A stretch of DNA of 64,000 nucleotides from Geminicoccaceae bacterium (GTDB taxonomy: Bacteria; Pseudomonadota; Alphaproteobacteria; Geminicoccales; Geminicoccaceae). Positions 46,587 to 55,016 of the stretch are shown here, piece by piece (within the stretch, counting starts at the first letter, position 1; each line of letters opens with the position of its first letter). Under the pieces are notes generated by a model. The model ran no database searches and was not told where the DNA came from. It saw nothing but the letters and a program-made list of their open reading frames with translations. The stretch covers positions 193,501 through 257,500 of the forward strand of contig AP024683.1 of assembly GCA_025999455.1 (NCBI GenBank), read 5' to 3'. Made by a program: the position numbers and the translations under genes.

Positions 46587-48044
46587 TCAGGAGGCGAGCG
46601 CGAGAGCCGGGCGGACCTGCCGCTCGGCGCCCGCGCGCGCGTCGAGATGACGGGTGATGGCGGCAGCGGCGTCGCGCCCGTCGCGAACCGCCCAGACCAC
46701 GAGCGAGGCGCCGCGGACGATGTCACCGGCCGCGAACACGCCGGGGATCGCGGTCGACATGGTCGACCAATCGATCTTGATCGTGCCCCAGCGGGTCACG
46801 GCGAGCTCCGGCACGCCCCAGAGGCCGGGCAGATCCTCCGGATCGAACCCCAGCGCCTTGATGACGAGATCGGCGGGCAGGCGGAAGCTCGAGCCGGGCA
46901 CCGGTTCCGGCGCCTGGCGGCCGGTCGCGTCCGGCGTGCCGAGCCGCATCCGGTGTGCCTGGACCGCCTCGACCCGCTCGCCGCCGACGAAGGCCTCCGG
47001 GGCCGCGAGCCAGATGAACTCCACGCCCTCTTCCTCGGCGTGCTGGACCTCGCGCATCGAGCCTGGCATGTTGGCGCGATCCCGCCGGTAGAGGCAGCGC
47101 ACGCTCTTGGCGCCTTGGCGGACGGCCGTCCGCACGCAGTCCATGGCGGTGTCGCCGCCGCCGATGACGACGACGTGCTTGCCGGCCGCGTCGAGCTCGC
47201 CGGAGTCGAACGCCGGCACCTCGTCACCCAGGCCCTTGCGATTGCTCGCGGTGAGGTAATCCAGGGCTTTGACGATGCCGCGCAGCCCGGCCCCGGGCAG
47301 CTCGACGTCGCGTGCCTTGTACACCCCGGTCGCGATCAACAGCGCGGCGTGTCGCCGGCGCAGCTTCGCGAACGACAGGTCGCGGCCGATCTCGACCCTC
47401 AGATGGAAGCGCACCCCGCTCTCTTCGAGATAGCGGATCCGCCGCAACACGACGGGCTTCTCGAGCTTGAAGCCGGGAATGCCGTAGATCAGCAGACCGC
47501 CCGCCCGGTCGTAGCGGTCGTAGACGTGGACCTGGAAGCCTTGCTTGCGCAGCTGTTCGGCGGCGGCGAGGCCGGCCGGGCCGGCGCCGACGATGCCCAC
47601 GCTCTCGGGCCGTTCGCGCAACGGCCGGATCGGCCGGACCCAGCCGCGCTCGAACGCGGTGTCGACGATGAACCGCTCGACGGCACCGATCGTGACCGAC
47701 CGGAACCCCTTCTCGAGCACGCAATGTCCCTCGCAGAGCCGATCTTGGGGACAGATGCGGCCGCAGATCTCCGGCATGTTGTTGGTCGCCGAGGCGAGCT
47801 CGTACGCCTCTTCGAGCCGTCCCTCGGCGGTCAGCATGAGCCAGTCCGGGATGTTGTTGTGCAGCGGGCAGTGGACCTGGCAGAACGGGATGCCGCACTG
47901 CTCGCAGCGCGCCGCCTGCTCGCGCGCCCGATCCGGGGTGAATTGCCCGTAGATCTCGGCGAAGTCGTGCGTCCGTTCGCCGACCGGCCGCTTGTCCGGC
48001 AGGCGCTGCTCGACGGACACGAACTGCATCATCTTGGCGGGCAT
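46587..48044 (-). CDS. gltD: Glutamate synthase (NADPH) small subunit
   Basis: A 485-residue subunit carrying electrons from NADPH through FAD and two 4Fe-4S clusters to GltB. Cluster ligands are visible in RCEQCGIPFCQVHCPLHN and CGRICPQDRLCEGHC. FAD binding is GIVGAGPAGLAAAEQL, NADPH binding VVVIGGGDTAMDCVR, and FAAGDIVRGASLVVWA completes the FAD site. The ATG at 48044 is assumed; a second Met pair five codons later is possible. The upstream 206-base gap holds a palindrome (48146-48162) that might be a control site. Confidence 0.97.
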   Translation of the reverse strand: MPAKMMQFVSVEQRLPDKRPVGERTHDFAEIYGQFTPDRAREQAARCEQCGIPFCQVHCPLHNNIPDWLMLTAEGRLEEAYELASATNNMPEICGRICPQDRLCEGHCVLEKGFRSVTIGAVERFIVDTAFERGWVRPIRPLRERPESVGIVGAGPAGLAAAEQLRKQGFQVHVYDRYDRAGGLLIYGIPGFKLEKPVVLRRIRYLEESGVRFHLRVEIGRDLSFAKLRRRHAALLIATGVYKARDVELPGAGLRGIVKALDYLTASNRKGLGDEVPAFDSGELDAAGKHVVVIGGGDTAMDCVRTAVRQGAKSVRCLYRRDRANMPGSMREVQHAEEEGVEFIWLAAPEAFVGGERVEAVQAHRMRLGTPDATGRQAPEPVPGSSFRLPADLVIKALGFDPEDLPGLWGVPELAVTRWGTIKIDWSTMSTAIPGVFAAGDIVRGASLVVWAVRDGRDAAAAITRHLDARAGAERQVRPALALAS

Positions 48045-48145
48045 CGTTCCCCCGTCACGACGCGATCGCGCGAGGGCTCGACGCCACGCGCGGCCCCGCT
48101 TGCTAGCGCCCGACCCGGTCCATGTAAACGCGCGGCCAGCGATTC

Positions 48146-48162
48146 GGTCCCAAAACGGGACC
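48146..48162. promoter_or_regulatory. Palindrome GGTCCC-N5-GGGACC upstream of gltD
   Basis: A 6-bp perfect inverted repeat centred about 110 bases before the gltD start, in a locally AT-richer stretch. It may be an operator for glutamate or nitrogen control. I could not find a sigma-54 -24/-12 pair that satisfies the invariant GG and GC bases. The rest of the gap appears non-coding. Confidence 0.3.
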
Positions 48163-48231
48163 TTATTCGATGGATCGCCGCTCGGAGCTCGAGGAAGGCG
48201 ACCCGGCGAGCACCGTGCCGCGGGTCATTTG

Positions 48232-48246
48232 GTCTCGGATCGAGAC
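48232..48246 (-). terminator. Small hairpin after the NDUFA9-like gene
   Basis: GTCTCG-GAT-CGAGAC lies five bases beyond the stop of the leftward NDUFA9-like gene. The stem is only six pairs and is not followed by a T-run in that direction, so it is at best a weak terminator. Confidence 0.3.
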
Positions 48247-48250
48247 TTTC

Positions 48251-49192
48251 TCAGGCGACCGGCAGGGTCGGGCGCCACGCGCGATAGGCCTGCAAATAGG
48301 TCGGCACGACGGTCTCGAGCGGCGTGGGCGTGATCCCGAGCTCGGCGAGGCCCGGTGCCCCGGGGCTCACGACATTGTCCCGCTCGAGCAGGCTCACCTG
48401 GTCGCGCGTGAGCGGCGGCGTCGGCAGGAGCTCGAGGATCCGCGCCTGCAGCCGCGCGAGCCCCCAGGGCAGAGGCACGAGCAGCCGGCGCCGGCCCGTC
48501 ACCTCCAGGACGTAACGGAGCAGCTCCGCGAAGCTGTACACCTTGGGTCCGCCGAGCTCGAAGGTCCGCCCGGCGGCATCGGGCCGTTCGAGGGCCGCTA
48601 CGATCGCGTCGGCCACGTCGCCCACGTAGACCGGCTGGAACCGCGTCCCGCCGCCGCCCACGAGCGGCAGCGCCGGGGCGAGCCGGGCCATCGCCGCGAA
48701 GCGGTTGAAGAATCCGTCTTCGGGGCCGAACACGATGCTCGGCCGGAGGATCACCGCCTCGGGAAAAGCTTCGCGGACCGCTCGCTCGCCGGCGGCCTTG
48801 CTCCGGGCGTAGAGGCTGGGGGAGGCCGGATCGGCCCCGATCGCCGAGACGTGGACGAGCTTGCGGACGCCGGCCGCCCGCGCGGCCGTGGCGATCCGAC
48901 CCGGCAAGGCCCCGTGGATCCGGTCGAAATCTCCCGCCCCCCGCTCGAAGAGGATGCCCACGAGGTTGACGACCGCGGACGCCCCCTCGACGAGGCTGCG
49001 GATCGTCGCCTCGTCCTCGCCGAAGCGGGCGAGCACGATCTGGCCGACCTCGCCCATCGGCAAGAGATGCCCGGCCGTGTTCGGCGAGCGGGTGGCGACC
49101 CGCACGGTGGCACCTCGCGCCGCCAGCCGGCGAACCAGGTGGCGGCCGATGAACCCGGCCCCGCCGAAGACCGTCACGATCTCGTCGCGCAT
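48251..49192 (-). CDS. NDUFA9-like NAD(P)-binding epimerase/reductase
   Basis: A 313-residue extended SDR protein close to the complex I 39-kDa (NDUFA9) family. The Rossmann motif VTVFGGAGFIGRHLVRRL is at the N-terminus, VVNLVGILFERGAGD and VHVSAIGADPASPSLYARSKAAGE (given as family blocks) hold the YxxxK pair, and ILRPSIVFGPEDGFFNRFA is characteristic. In mitochondria NDUFA9 is an accessory complex I subunit; bacterial relatives are implicated in quinone or sugar-nucleotide chemistry. The start ATG at 49192 is divergent from tRNA-Leu. Confidence 0.9.
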   Translation of the reverse strand: MRDEIVTVFGGAGFIGRHLVRRLAARGATVRVATRSPNTAGHLLPMGEVGQIVLARFGEDEATIRSLVEGASAVVNLVGILFERGAGDFDRIHGALPGRIATAARAAGVRKLVHVSAIGADPASPSLYARSKAAGERAVREAFPEAVILRPSIVFGPEDGFFNRFAAMARLAPALPLVGGGGTRFQPVYVGDVADAIVAALERPDAAGRTFELGGPKVYSFAELLRYVLEVTGRRRLLVPLPWGLARLQARILELLPTPPLTRDQVSLLERDNVVSPGAPGLAELGITPTPLETVVPTYLQAYRAWRPTLPVA

Positions 49193-49240
49193 TCCTTCCC
49201 TCGTCTCGCCGTGCCCGCCCCCGCGTTCGCCGACCGGGCG

Positions 49241-49269
49241 TTGACGGTCGCCCGGCATGCTCCTAATGA
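49241..49269 (+). promoter_or_regulatory. Candidate promoter for tRNA-Leu
   Basis: TTGACG at 49241-49246 is a five-of-six match to the -35 consensus. Exactly 17 bases later TAATGA (49264-49269) lies in the -10 position, though it matches TATAAT poorly. Initiation would fall about five bases before the mature tRNA 5' end at 49281. Confidence 0.45.
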
Positions 49270-49280
49270 GGCCGTCCGGA

Positions 49281-49367
49281 GCCCAGGTGGCGGAATTGGT
49301 AGACGCACTAGCTTCAGGTGCTAGCGCCCGCAAGGGCGTGGAGGTTCGAGTCCTCTCCTGGGCACCA
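49281..49367 (+). tRNA. tRNA-Leu (anticodon CAG)
   Basis: An 87-base class II tRNA with CCA encoded. The 7-bp acceptor stem is GCCCAGG with CCTGGGC, the D-loop holds GGTAGACGC, the anticodon loop TTCAGGT presents CAG (decoding CUG), a leucine-type long variable arm follows (GCCCGCAAGGGC), and the T-arm is GAGG-TTCGAGT-CCTC. CUG is a favoured Leu codon in a genome this GC-rich. No terminator is visible after it; RNase D, a tRNA-maturation-type nuclease, begins 45 bases downstream. Confidence 0.97.
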
Positions 49368-49411
49368 AGGACCCGAGCGGCCGCCGGTCGGTCGCGGCTG
49401 CACCATTGCCG

Positions 49412-50023
49412 ATGAGCATCGTCTTACATCGCGGCGATCTTCCCGAGGGGCTCGAGCTCGGCCCCGTGCTCGCCGTCGATACCGAAACCATGGGGCTCGA
49501 TCCGCAGCGCGATCGGCTCTGCCTCGTGCAGCTCACCGACGGCAGCGGTACCGTCCACCTCGTCCAGATCGAGCGCGGCCAGCGGGCAGCGCCGCGGCTC
49601 GCCGCCGTCCTCGGCGATCGAGCGCGGCTCAAGGTGTTGCATTACGCCCGCTTCGACCTCGCCATGCTTCGCCGCCACCTGCGGATCGATTGCGCGCCGG
49701 TCTGGTGCACGAAGATCGCGAGCAAGCTCGCCCGCACCTACACCGACCGACACGGCCTCAAAGATCTCTGTCGCGAGCTGTTGGGCGTCGAGCTGTCGAA
49801 GACCGAGCAGAGCTCGGATTGGGGAGCGGAAAGCTTCAGCGAGGCCCAGCTCCGCTACGCCGCGAGCGACGTCGTCCACCTCCACGCGCTCAAGGAGCGG
49901 CTCGAGGCGATGCTCGAGCGGGAGGAGCGGCGGAACCTCGCCGAAGCCTGCATGGCTTTCTTGCCGGTGCGGGTCGAGCTCGACCTGGCCGGGTTCGGGG
50001 TCCTCGATCCCTTCGCCCACTGA
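49412..50023 (+). CDS. rnd: Ribonuclease D (exonuclease domain only)
   Basis: A 203-residue DEDDy 3'-5' exonuclease. Motif I LAVDTETMGLDPQRDRL, motif II KVLHYARFDLAMLR and motif III QLRYAASDVVHLHAL carry the catalytic acids and Tyr. It lacks the C-terminal HRDC domains of E. coli RNase D, as is usual in alphaproteobacteria, where this short form trims tRNA and rRNA 3' ends. The ATG at 49412 is the best start. It heads the cluster leading to kdsD and the lpt genes. Confidence 0.93.
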   Translation: MSIVLHRGDLPEGLELGPVLAVDTETMGLDPQRDRLCLVQLTDGSGTVHLVQIERGQRAAPRLAAVLGDRARLKVLHYARFDLAMLRRHLRIDCAPVWCTKIASKLARTYTDRHGLKDLCRELLGVELSKTEQSSDWGAESFSEAQLRYAASDVVHLHALKERLEAMLEREERRNLAEACMAFLPVRVELDLAGFGVLDPFAH

Positions 50024-50137
50024 GCGAACGCCGCGCCGGAGGCCGCGTTGACGGGGCCCGGAGCCCTTCCCATACTCCGCGCGCTCCCGGGGCGGAGCAC
50101 GGCGGGAGCCGCCCAAGCGCTCGGAGGAAACGACGTC

Positions 50138-51169
50138 GTGCGCGATCATCGCGCTCTGCTCTCCCGGCGCCGCGCCGACATCCTCACGCGCGAACGTGAC
50201 CCGAGCGCCGACGAACGTGCTCTCGCTTCGGCGCGCCGCGTGCTGCGGACCGAAGCGGAAGCGCTCGCGGCGCTCGAGCGGTCGATCGGCGAGAGCTTCG
50301 CCGCGGCGGTCGACCTGTTGGCCGGCATCGAGGGCCGGGTGGTCGTCACCGGCATGGGCAAGAGCGGGCACGTGGCCCGCAAGATCGCCGCGACCCTCGC
50401 CTCGACCGGCACACCGGCCCTCTTCGTCCATCCGGCCGAAGCGAGCCACGGCGATCTCGGCATGATCACGACCGACGATGCCGTGCTCGCGCTCTCCAAT
50501 TCGGGAGAGACCAGCGAGCTCAAGGATCTCACCCTCTACACGCGACGCTTCGCCATACCGCTCGTGGCCGTGGTCGGCCGGGCGCCGAGCACGCTCGCCG
50601 AGGCCGCCGATCTGGCGATCGTCCTCCCCGAGCTCGCCGAGGCGTGCCCCATGGGCCTCGCCCCCACCACCTCGACGACCTGCATGTTGGCGCTCGGCGA
50701 CGCGCTCGCCGTGGCGTTGCTCGAGCGGTCGGGCTTCAGCGCTCGCCAATTCGCGGTCTTCCACCCCGGCGGCAAGCTCGGGGCGCAGCTTCTGCGGGTC
50801 GAGCAGATCATGCGACGCGGCGAGCAATTGCCGCTCGTCCCCCTCGATGCGAGCGCCCGCGAGACCGTGCTCGAGATGACCCGAGGCTGTCTGGGCTGCG
50901 TCGGTGTGGTCGACGGCGACGGCAAGCTCGTCGGCATCGTCACCGACGGGGACCTGCGCCGTCATCTGACCGACGATCTCTTGGCGCAGCGGGCGCGCGA
51001 CATCATGACCCCGAACCCGCGGACCATCGAGGGTCGTGCTCTGGCCGTCGAGGCGATGGCGCTCATGAACGATCCGAGTCGTCCCATCACCGTGCTGTTC
51101 ATCACCGAAGAAGGCCGGCCGGTAGGCGCCCTCCACCTGCACGACTGTTTGAGGGCCGGCATTGCCTGA
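50138..51169 (+). CDS. kdsD: Arabinose-5-phosphate isomerase (KdsD/KpsF family)
   Basis: A 343-residue enzyme converting ribulose-5-phosphate to arabinose-5-phosphate for Kdo synthesis. The SIS domain shows VVVTGMGKSGHVARKIAAT, HPAEASHGDLGMI, LALSNSGETSEL and PTTSTTCMLALGDALAVALL. Two CBS repeats follow (IMRRGEQLPLVPLDAS; RDIMTPNPRTIEGR). The GTG at 50138 is downstream of CGGAGGAAA; an earlier start gives a non-family leader. It overlaps lptA by eight bases, linking Kdo supply with LPS transport. Confidence 0.95.
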   Translation: MRDHRALLSRRRADILTRERDPSADERALASARRVLRTEAEALAALERSIGESFAAAVDLLAGIEGRVVVTGMGKSGHVARKIAATLASTGTPALFVHPAEASHGDLGMITTDDAVLALSNSGETSELKDLTLYTRRFAIPLVAVVGRAPSTLAEAADLAIVLPELAEACPMGLAPTTSTTCMLALGDALAVALLERSGFSARQFAVFHPGGKLGAQLLRVEQIMRRGEQLPLVPLDASARETVLEMTRGCLGCVGVVDGDGKLVGIVTDGDLRRHLTDDLLAQRARDIMTPNPRTIEGRALAVEAMALMNDPSRPITVLFITEEGRPVGALHLHDCLRAGIA

Positions 51170-51746
51170 GCGCCGGCCGACCCTGCGCGTAGCGCTCCTG
51201 CTCGTAGCGATCGGCGCCGCGGGTGTCCGCGAGGGTCGCGCCCAGCCGCTCCTGCCCGGGCAGGACAAGAGCGCCCCCATCGAAATCGTCGCCGACAGCC
51301 TCGTCGTCCGCCAAGCCGAGCGGCTCGCCGTCTTCTCCGGCAACGTCGATGCGACCCAGGGCGAACGCTCGCTGCGCGCCGACGAGCTCAAGGTGTTCTA
51401 CGGGGAAGAGCAGCCGGGCGGTGGGCAGGGGATCCGGCGGATCGAGGCCACCGGCCGGGTGGTCGTCGCCGAGCCCGGCCAGACCGCGCAAGGCGATCGT
51501 GGTGTCTACGATCCGGAAGCCGGGAAGATCCGCCTCGATGGTAACGTGGTCTTAACCAGAGGCGACAATGTTGTCCGCGGCGGGCAGCTCGAAATGGACC
51601 TGGCCACCGGGACCGCGGTGGTGCGGGCGGCCAAACCGGGCGGCGCGCCGGGTGAGCGCGTGCGGGCTCTCTTCGTACCCGAACAGGGTCAGGCCAAAGG
51701 TCGCCCCGCGGCGACCGAACGGCCGCGGGAGCAGCCGGCGCGCTGA
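51162..51746 (+). CDS. lptA: Lipopolysaccharide transport periplasmic protein LptA
   Basis: A 194-residue OstA/LptA protein bridging the periplasm for LPS transfer. A signal peptide (LRVALLLVAIGAAGVREGRA) is followed by the beta-jellyroll domain with IEIVADSLVVRQAERLAVFSGNV, LRADELKVFYG and ARGDRGVYDPE-type repeats ending VLTRGDNVVRGGQLEMDLATG (shown here as separate blocks). The C-terminal 40 residues are a Pro/Arg-rich tail. It starts at TTG inside kdsD, so LptC, which normally precedes lptA, is missing from this locus. Confidence 0.9.
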   Translation: MPERRPTLRVALLLVAIGAAGVREGRAQPLLPGQDKSAPIEIVADSLVVRQAERLAVFSGNVDATQGERSLRADELKVFYGEEQPGGGQGIRRIEATGRVVVAEPGQTAQGDRGVYDPEAGKIRLDGNVVLTRGDNVVRGGQLEMDLATGTAVVRAAKPGGAPGERVRALFVPEQGQAKGRPAATERPREQPAR

Positions 51747-51764
51747 GCGGGGAGCTCTCGGGCG

Positions 51765-52574
51765 GTGGCGACGTTGGTCGCGGAGATCGCGGAGCGGGTG
51801 ACGGTCGAGGCCGGGGCGTCGGCGGCGACCGTCGGTGCTGCCGCCTGGCCGGCCGCGGCCCTCGGCTGCGAAGCCGTCTCGAAGAGCTACAAGGGGCGGC
51901 GGGTCCTCGACGCCGTGACCTTGCACGTCGCGCCGGGCGAAGCCGTCGGCCTTCTGGGGCCCAACGGTGCCGGCAAGACCACCTCCTTCTACATCTTGAC
52001 CGGGCTGATCGCCCCGGACAGCGGCCGGGTCCTGCTCGACGGCGCCGACGTCACCGATCTGCCGATGTACCGAAGAGCGCGACTGGGGGTGGGCTATCTG
52101 CCGCAGGAGGCCTCGATCTTCCGCGGTCTCACCGTGGAGGAGAACCTCTTGGCGGTGCTCGAATTGCACGAGCCCTCGCGGGTCGAGCGACGGCGGCGGC
52201 TCGAGGCCCTGCTCGACGAATTCGGCCTCACCCGGCTCAGACGATCTTCGGCCCTCGCGCTCTCGGGCGGTGAGCGGCGTCGGGTCGAGATCGCCCGTGC
52301 CCTCGCCTCGAGGCCGCGCTACATGCTGCTCGACGAGCCGCTCGCCGGCATCGACCCGATCAACGTGGCCGAGATCCGCGCCTTGGTGGCGCACCTCAAG
52401 GAGCGCGGGATCGGCGTGCTCATCACCGACCACAATGTGCGCGACACGCTCGCGATCATCGACCGCGCCTACATCCTCCACGAGGGGCGCCTCCTGCGCG
52501 AGGGCACGCCTTCCGAGATCGTCGCCGACCCCGTGGTCCGGCGCGTCTATCTCGGGGACCGGTTCTCCCTCTGA
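51765..52574 (+). CDS. lptB: LPS export ABC transporter ATP-binding protein LptB
   Basis: A 269-residue ATPase powering LPS extraction from the inner membrane with LptFG. Walker A is GLLGPNGAGKTTSFYIL, the Q-loop lies in GYLPQEASIFRGLT, the signature is ALSGGERRRVEIARAL, and Walker B is YMLLDEPLAGIDP; the switch His is in LITDHNVRDTL. An extra 30-residue Ala-rich N-terminus precedes the usual start of the domain; a later start is possible but GTG 51765 is the only one with good spacing after lptA. It is the usual neighbour of rpoN. Confidence 0.97.
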   Translation: MATLVAEIAERVTVEAGASAATVGAAAWPAAALGCEAVSKSYKGRRVLDAVTLHVAPGEAVGLLGPNGAGKTTSFYILTGLIAPDSGRVLLDGADVTDLPMYRRARLGVGYLPQEASIFRGLTVEENLLAVLELHEPSRVERRRRLEALLDEFGLTRLRRSSALALSGGERRRVEIARALASRPRYMLLDEPLAGIDPINVAEIRALVAHLKERGIGVLITDHNVRDTLAIIDRAYILHEGRLLREGTPSEIVADPVVRRVYLGDRFSL

Positions 52575-52589
52575 GGCCGGAGCGGCGCC

Positions 52590-54041
52590 GTGAGCCTGGG
52601 CCTTCGCCTCGAGGTTCGACAGAGCCAGGGGCTCGTCTTGACACCGCAGCTGCAGCAGGCGATCCGCCTGCTCCAGCTCAACAACCTCGAGCTCGAAGCG
52701 GTCGTCGACAAGGAGCTCTCGGAAAATCCGTTCCTCCTGCGTGCCGAAGCCCGGCAGGCCGCGTCACCGCCCACGGTCGAACGCGAGCCCGAGCTCTCGG
52801 GCCGACCGAGCCTCGCCCCCGGACGCGGTGGCGAGGACGAGGGCTGGTCACCACCCGGCGCGCCGGTCGCCGCCGATCGTCGGCTTCGGGTCGAGAAGCG
52901 GGGTGCTGCCCCGGAGGAGGAGAACGACGGCGGTGTCGTGGGGCGGCTCGCCCGGCCCCCGAGCCTCGCCGAGCATCTCCGCGCCCAGCTCGCGCGCCAG
53001 CGTTTGTCGCCGGAAGTGGCCGGAATCGCCGAACAGCTCGTCCACTGGCTCGACGACGACGGCTATCTCCGCGAGGACGATCGGGAGTTGGCCGCGGCGC
53101 TCCGTGCCCGCGAGGCCGACGTCGCCGCGGCCCGTGCCGCGATCATGCGCTGCGAGCCGATCGGCTGTGGCGCGCGCGATCTCAAATCCTGCCTGGCCGC
53201 TCAGCTCGCCGAGCGGAACCGGCTCGATCCGGCGATGGCGACGCTGCTCGACCATCTGCCGCTCGTGGCGCGGGCCGATTTCGCCGCCCTGCAACGGATC
53301 TGCCGGGTCGATCTCGACGACGTCAAAGACATGATCGCCGAGATCAAGCGCCTCGACCCCCGGCCCGGCCTCTCGCACGCCCCCGCCGAGCCGGTCGAGG
53401 TGGTGCCGGACGTGATCGTGCGGCGCACCGGCCGACGCTCCTGGCGGGTCGAACTCGACCAGGCGACCTTGCCGCGTCTACTCGTCGATCGGACCTATTA
53501 CGCCGAGATCAGCCGGCGCTGCAGCGAGCGGCGCGAGCGCGAGTTCCTCTCCGAGCGCTATCAAGCGGCGAATTGGCTCGTCAAAGCACTCGACCAGAGA
53601 GCGCGCACCATCCTCCGCGTGACTCGCGCCATCTTCGCCCGCCAGATCGGCTTCCTGGAGCGCGGGCCATCCGGTCTGCGGCCACTCGTCCTGCGGGACA
53701 TCGCCGAGGACACGGGCTTGCACGAGAGCACGGTGAGCCGAGCCACCGCCGACAAATACGTGGCGACACCGCTCGGCACGTTCCCCCTGCGCTATTTCTT
53801 CACGACGGCGATCGCCGCGACGGAGCAGGGCGAGGCCCACAGCGCCGAGGCGATCCGTCAGGAGATCCGCCGGCTCATCGAAAGCGAGACGGGCGAGAAC
53901 GTCCTCTCCGACGACCAGATCGTCGCGGCTCTGCGCGAACGAGGCGTCGTGATCGCGCGACGGACGGTCGCCAAGTACCGGGAGTCGCTCGGCATCGCGT
54001 CCTCGGTCCAGCGGCGCCGAGCCAAGGCCCTCGCCTCGTGA
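52590..54041 (+). CDS. rpoN: RNA polymerase sigma-54 factor
   Basis: A 483-residue RpoN. Region I has the Gln-rich LEVRQSQGLVLTPQLQQAI and LELEAVVDKELSENPFL. A variable acidic region II is followed by the core-binding domain, a helix-turn-helix (DIAEDTGLHESTVSRAT, then KYVATPLGTFPLRYFF) and the RpoN box ARRTVAKYRESLGI near the C-terminus, which reads the -24 element. It depends on AAA+ activators to open promoters, notably for nitrogen metabolism. It follows lptB by 15 bases and precedes ptsN by 64; the ribosome hibernation gene hpf, usual between them, is absent. Confidence 0.98.
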   Translation: MSLGLRLEVRQSQGLVLTPQLQQAIRLLQLNNLELEAVVDKELSENPFLLRAEARQAASPPTVEREPELSGRPSLAPGRGGEDEGWSPPGAPVAADRRLRVEKRGAAPEEENDGGVVGRLARPPSLAEHLRAQLARQRLSPEVAGIAEQLVHWLDDDGYLREDDRELAAALRAREADVAAARAAIMRCEPIGCGARDLKSCLAAQLAERNRLDPAMATLLDHLPLVARADFAALQRICRVDLDDVKDMIAEIKRLDPRPGLSHAPAEPVEVVPDVIVRRTGRRSWRVELDQATLPRLLVDRTYYAEISRRCSERREREFLSERYQAANWLVKALDQRARTILRVTRAIFARQIGFLERGPSGLRPLVLRDIAEDTGLHESTVSRATADKYVATPLGTFPLRYFFTTAIAATEQGEAHSAEAIRQEIRRLIESETGENVLSDDQIVAALRERGVVIARRTVAKYRESLGIASSVQRRRAKALAS

Positions 54042-54105
54042 CACCGCGCGCACGCCCCATCTTCGAGCCGACGACCGACCGCGGGCCGCGGCCGGGATCT
54101 CGCCC

Positions 54106-54570
54106 GTGATCGACCTCGGTACCCTCGTGACCCCGGACCGGGTGCTCCTCGACCTCAAGGCGACGAGCAAGCGCCAGGTGTTGCGCACGCTGGCCCAAGC
54201 CGCTGCCCGGGTGACCGGCGTCGACGCCGACGTCATCCTCGAAGCGCTCCTGCAGCGGGAGCGTCTGGGCACGACCGGGCTCGGCGGCGGCATCGCGATC
54301 CCCCATGCCCGGATTCCCGAGCTCGCGAGCTTCACCGGGTTCTTCGCCCGGCTCGCGAAGCCCGTGGATTTCGAGGCCGTGGACGGCGAGCCGGTCGATC
54401 TCGTCTTTCTTCTCTTGGCGCCACAGGGTGCCGGCACCGATCATTTGAAGGCGCTCGCCCGGATCGCGCGCCTGTTGCGCGATGCCGAGCTCTGTGCGGC
54501 GCTCAGGACCTGCACGGACCGCGCCAAGATCCACGCGATCTTGGCCGGCCGGCCGGAGGCCGCCCGGTGA
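54106..54570 (+). CDS. ptsN: PTS IIA-like nitrogen-regulatory protein PtsN
   Basis: A 154-residue EIIA-Ntr. The phosphorylatable His is in GGGIAIPHARIPEL (about residue 68), and LVFLLLAPQGAGTDHLKALARIARLL is the usual C-terminal segment (presented here as the family region around residues 103-128). It receives phosphate from HPr/NPr and in related bacteria regulates potassium transport, stringent response and nitrogen genes. The GTG at 54106 opens a chain of four-base overlaps with hprK, rapZ and the EIIA-Man-like gene. Confidence 0.95.
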   Translation: MIDLGTLVTPDRVLLDLKATSKRQVLRTLAQAAARVTGVDADVILEALLQRERLGTTGLGGGIAIPHARIPELASFTGFFARLAKPVDFEAVDGEPVDLVFLLLAPQGAGTDHLKALARIARLLRDAELCAALRTCTDRAKIHAILAGRPEAAR

Positions 54571-55016
54571 GCGGGGCGACGCCCTCGTCGAACTCGATCA
54601 CCCTGCAGGCGGTGTGCGCCCGCTGGCTCGGCCGCGGGATCTTGCTCCGCGGCCCGCCGGCGAGCGGCAAGTCGGACCTGCTCCTGCGTCTGCTCGAGGC
54701 GGGGGCCGACCTTCTGGCCGACGATCTCGTGCGTCTCGAGGCCCGCGAGGGTCGCTTGATCGCGCGACCGGTCGCCTACCCGGGGCTCGTCGAGCTCCGC
54801 GGCCAGGGTCTCTTCCGCTTGCCCGCCCTCGAAGCCTCGTCGGTCGATCTCTTGGTCGATTGCCGGCGCCGGCTCGCGGTGCGCCTGCCGACCCCGAGCG
54901 TCGAGCGGCTCCTCGACGTCCCTCTCCCCCGCTTGGCCTTGGTCTGCCGCGAGGCCTCGGCACTTGCGCGACTGCGGACCGTGCTCCTGGCCGGGCCACC
55001 GATGGTATCGGCATGA
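54567..55016 (+). CDS. hprK: HPr kinase/phosphorylase, C-terminal-domain form
   Basis: A 149-residue HprK made only of the catalytic C-terminal domain, the common alphaproteobacterial form. The P-loop is LLRGPPASGKSDLLLRLL, followed by GADLLADDLVRLEAREG (catalytic region) and VELRGQGLFRLPALE, the signature equivalent of the HPr-binding loop. It phosphorylates HPr on the regulatory Ser. The GTG overlaps the ptsN stop by four bases and its stop overlaps the rapZ ATG, so the three are coupled. Confidence 0.93.
   Translation: MSGATPSSNSITLQAVCARWLGRGILLRGPPASGKSDLLLRLLEAGADLLADDLVRLEAREGRLIARPVAYPGLVELRGQGLFRLPALEASSVDLLVDCRRRLAVRLPTPSVERLLDVPLPRLALVCREASALARLRTVLLAGPPMVSA

Noticed and set aside
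42632-46657. 1341-codon open frame antisense to gltB, and similar long antisense frames opposite uvrA (5942-8236) and the GGDEF-EAL gene (34901-37651)
   Set aside because: They mirror the codon bias of the real genes (GC-rich third positions leave few stops), have low-complexity Arg/Glu/Ala-rich sequence with no recognisable domain, and the opposite strand holds full conserved proteins.
48100-48130. Sigma-54-like TGGCCGCGCGTTTACA upstream of gltD
   Set aside because: The -12 element lacks the invariant GC; three further mismatches make it no better than chance.
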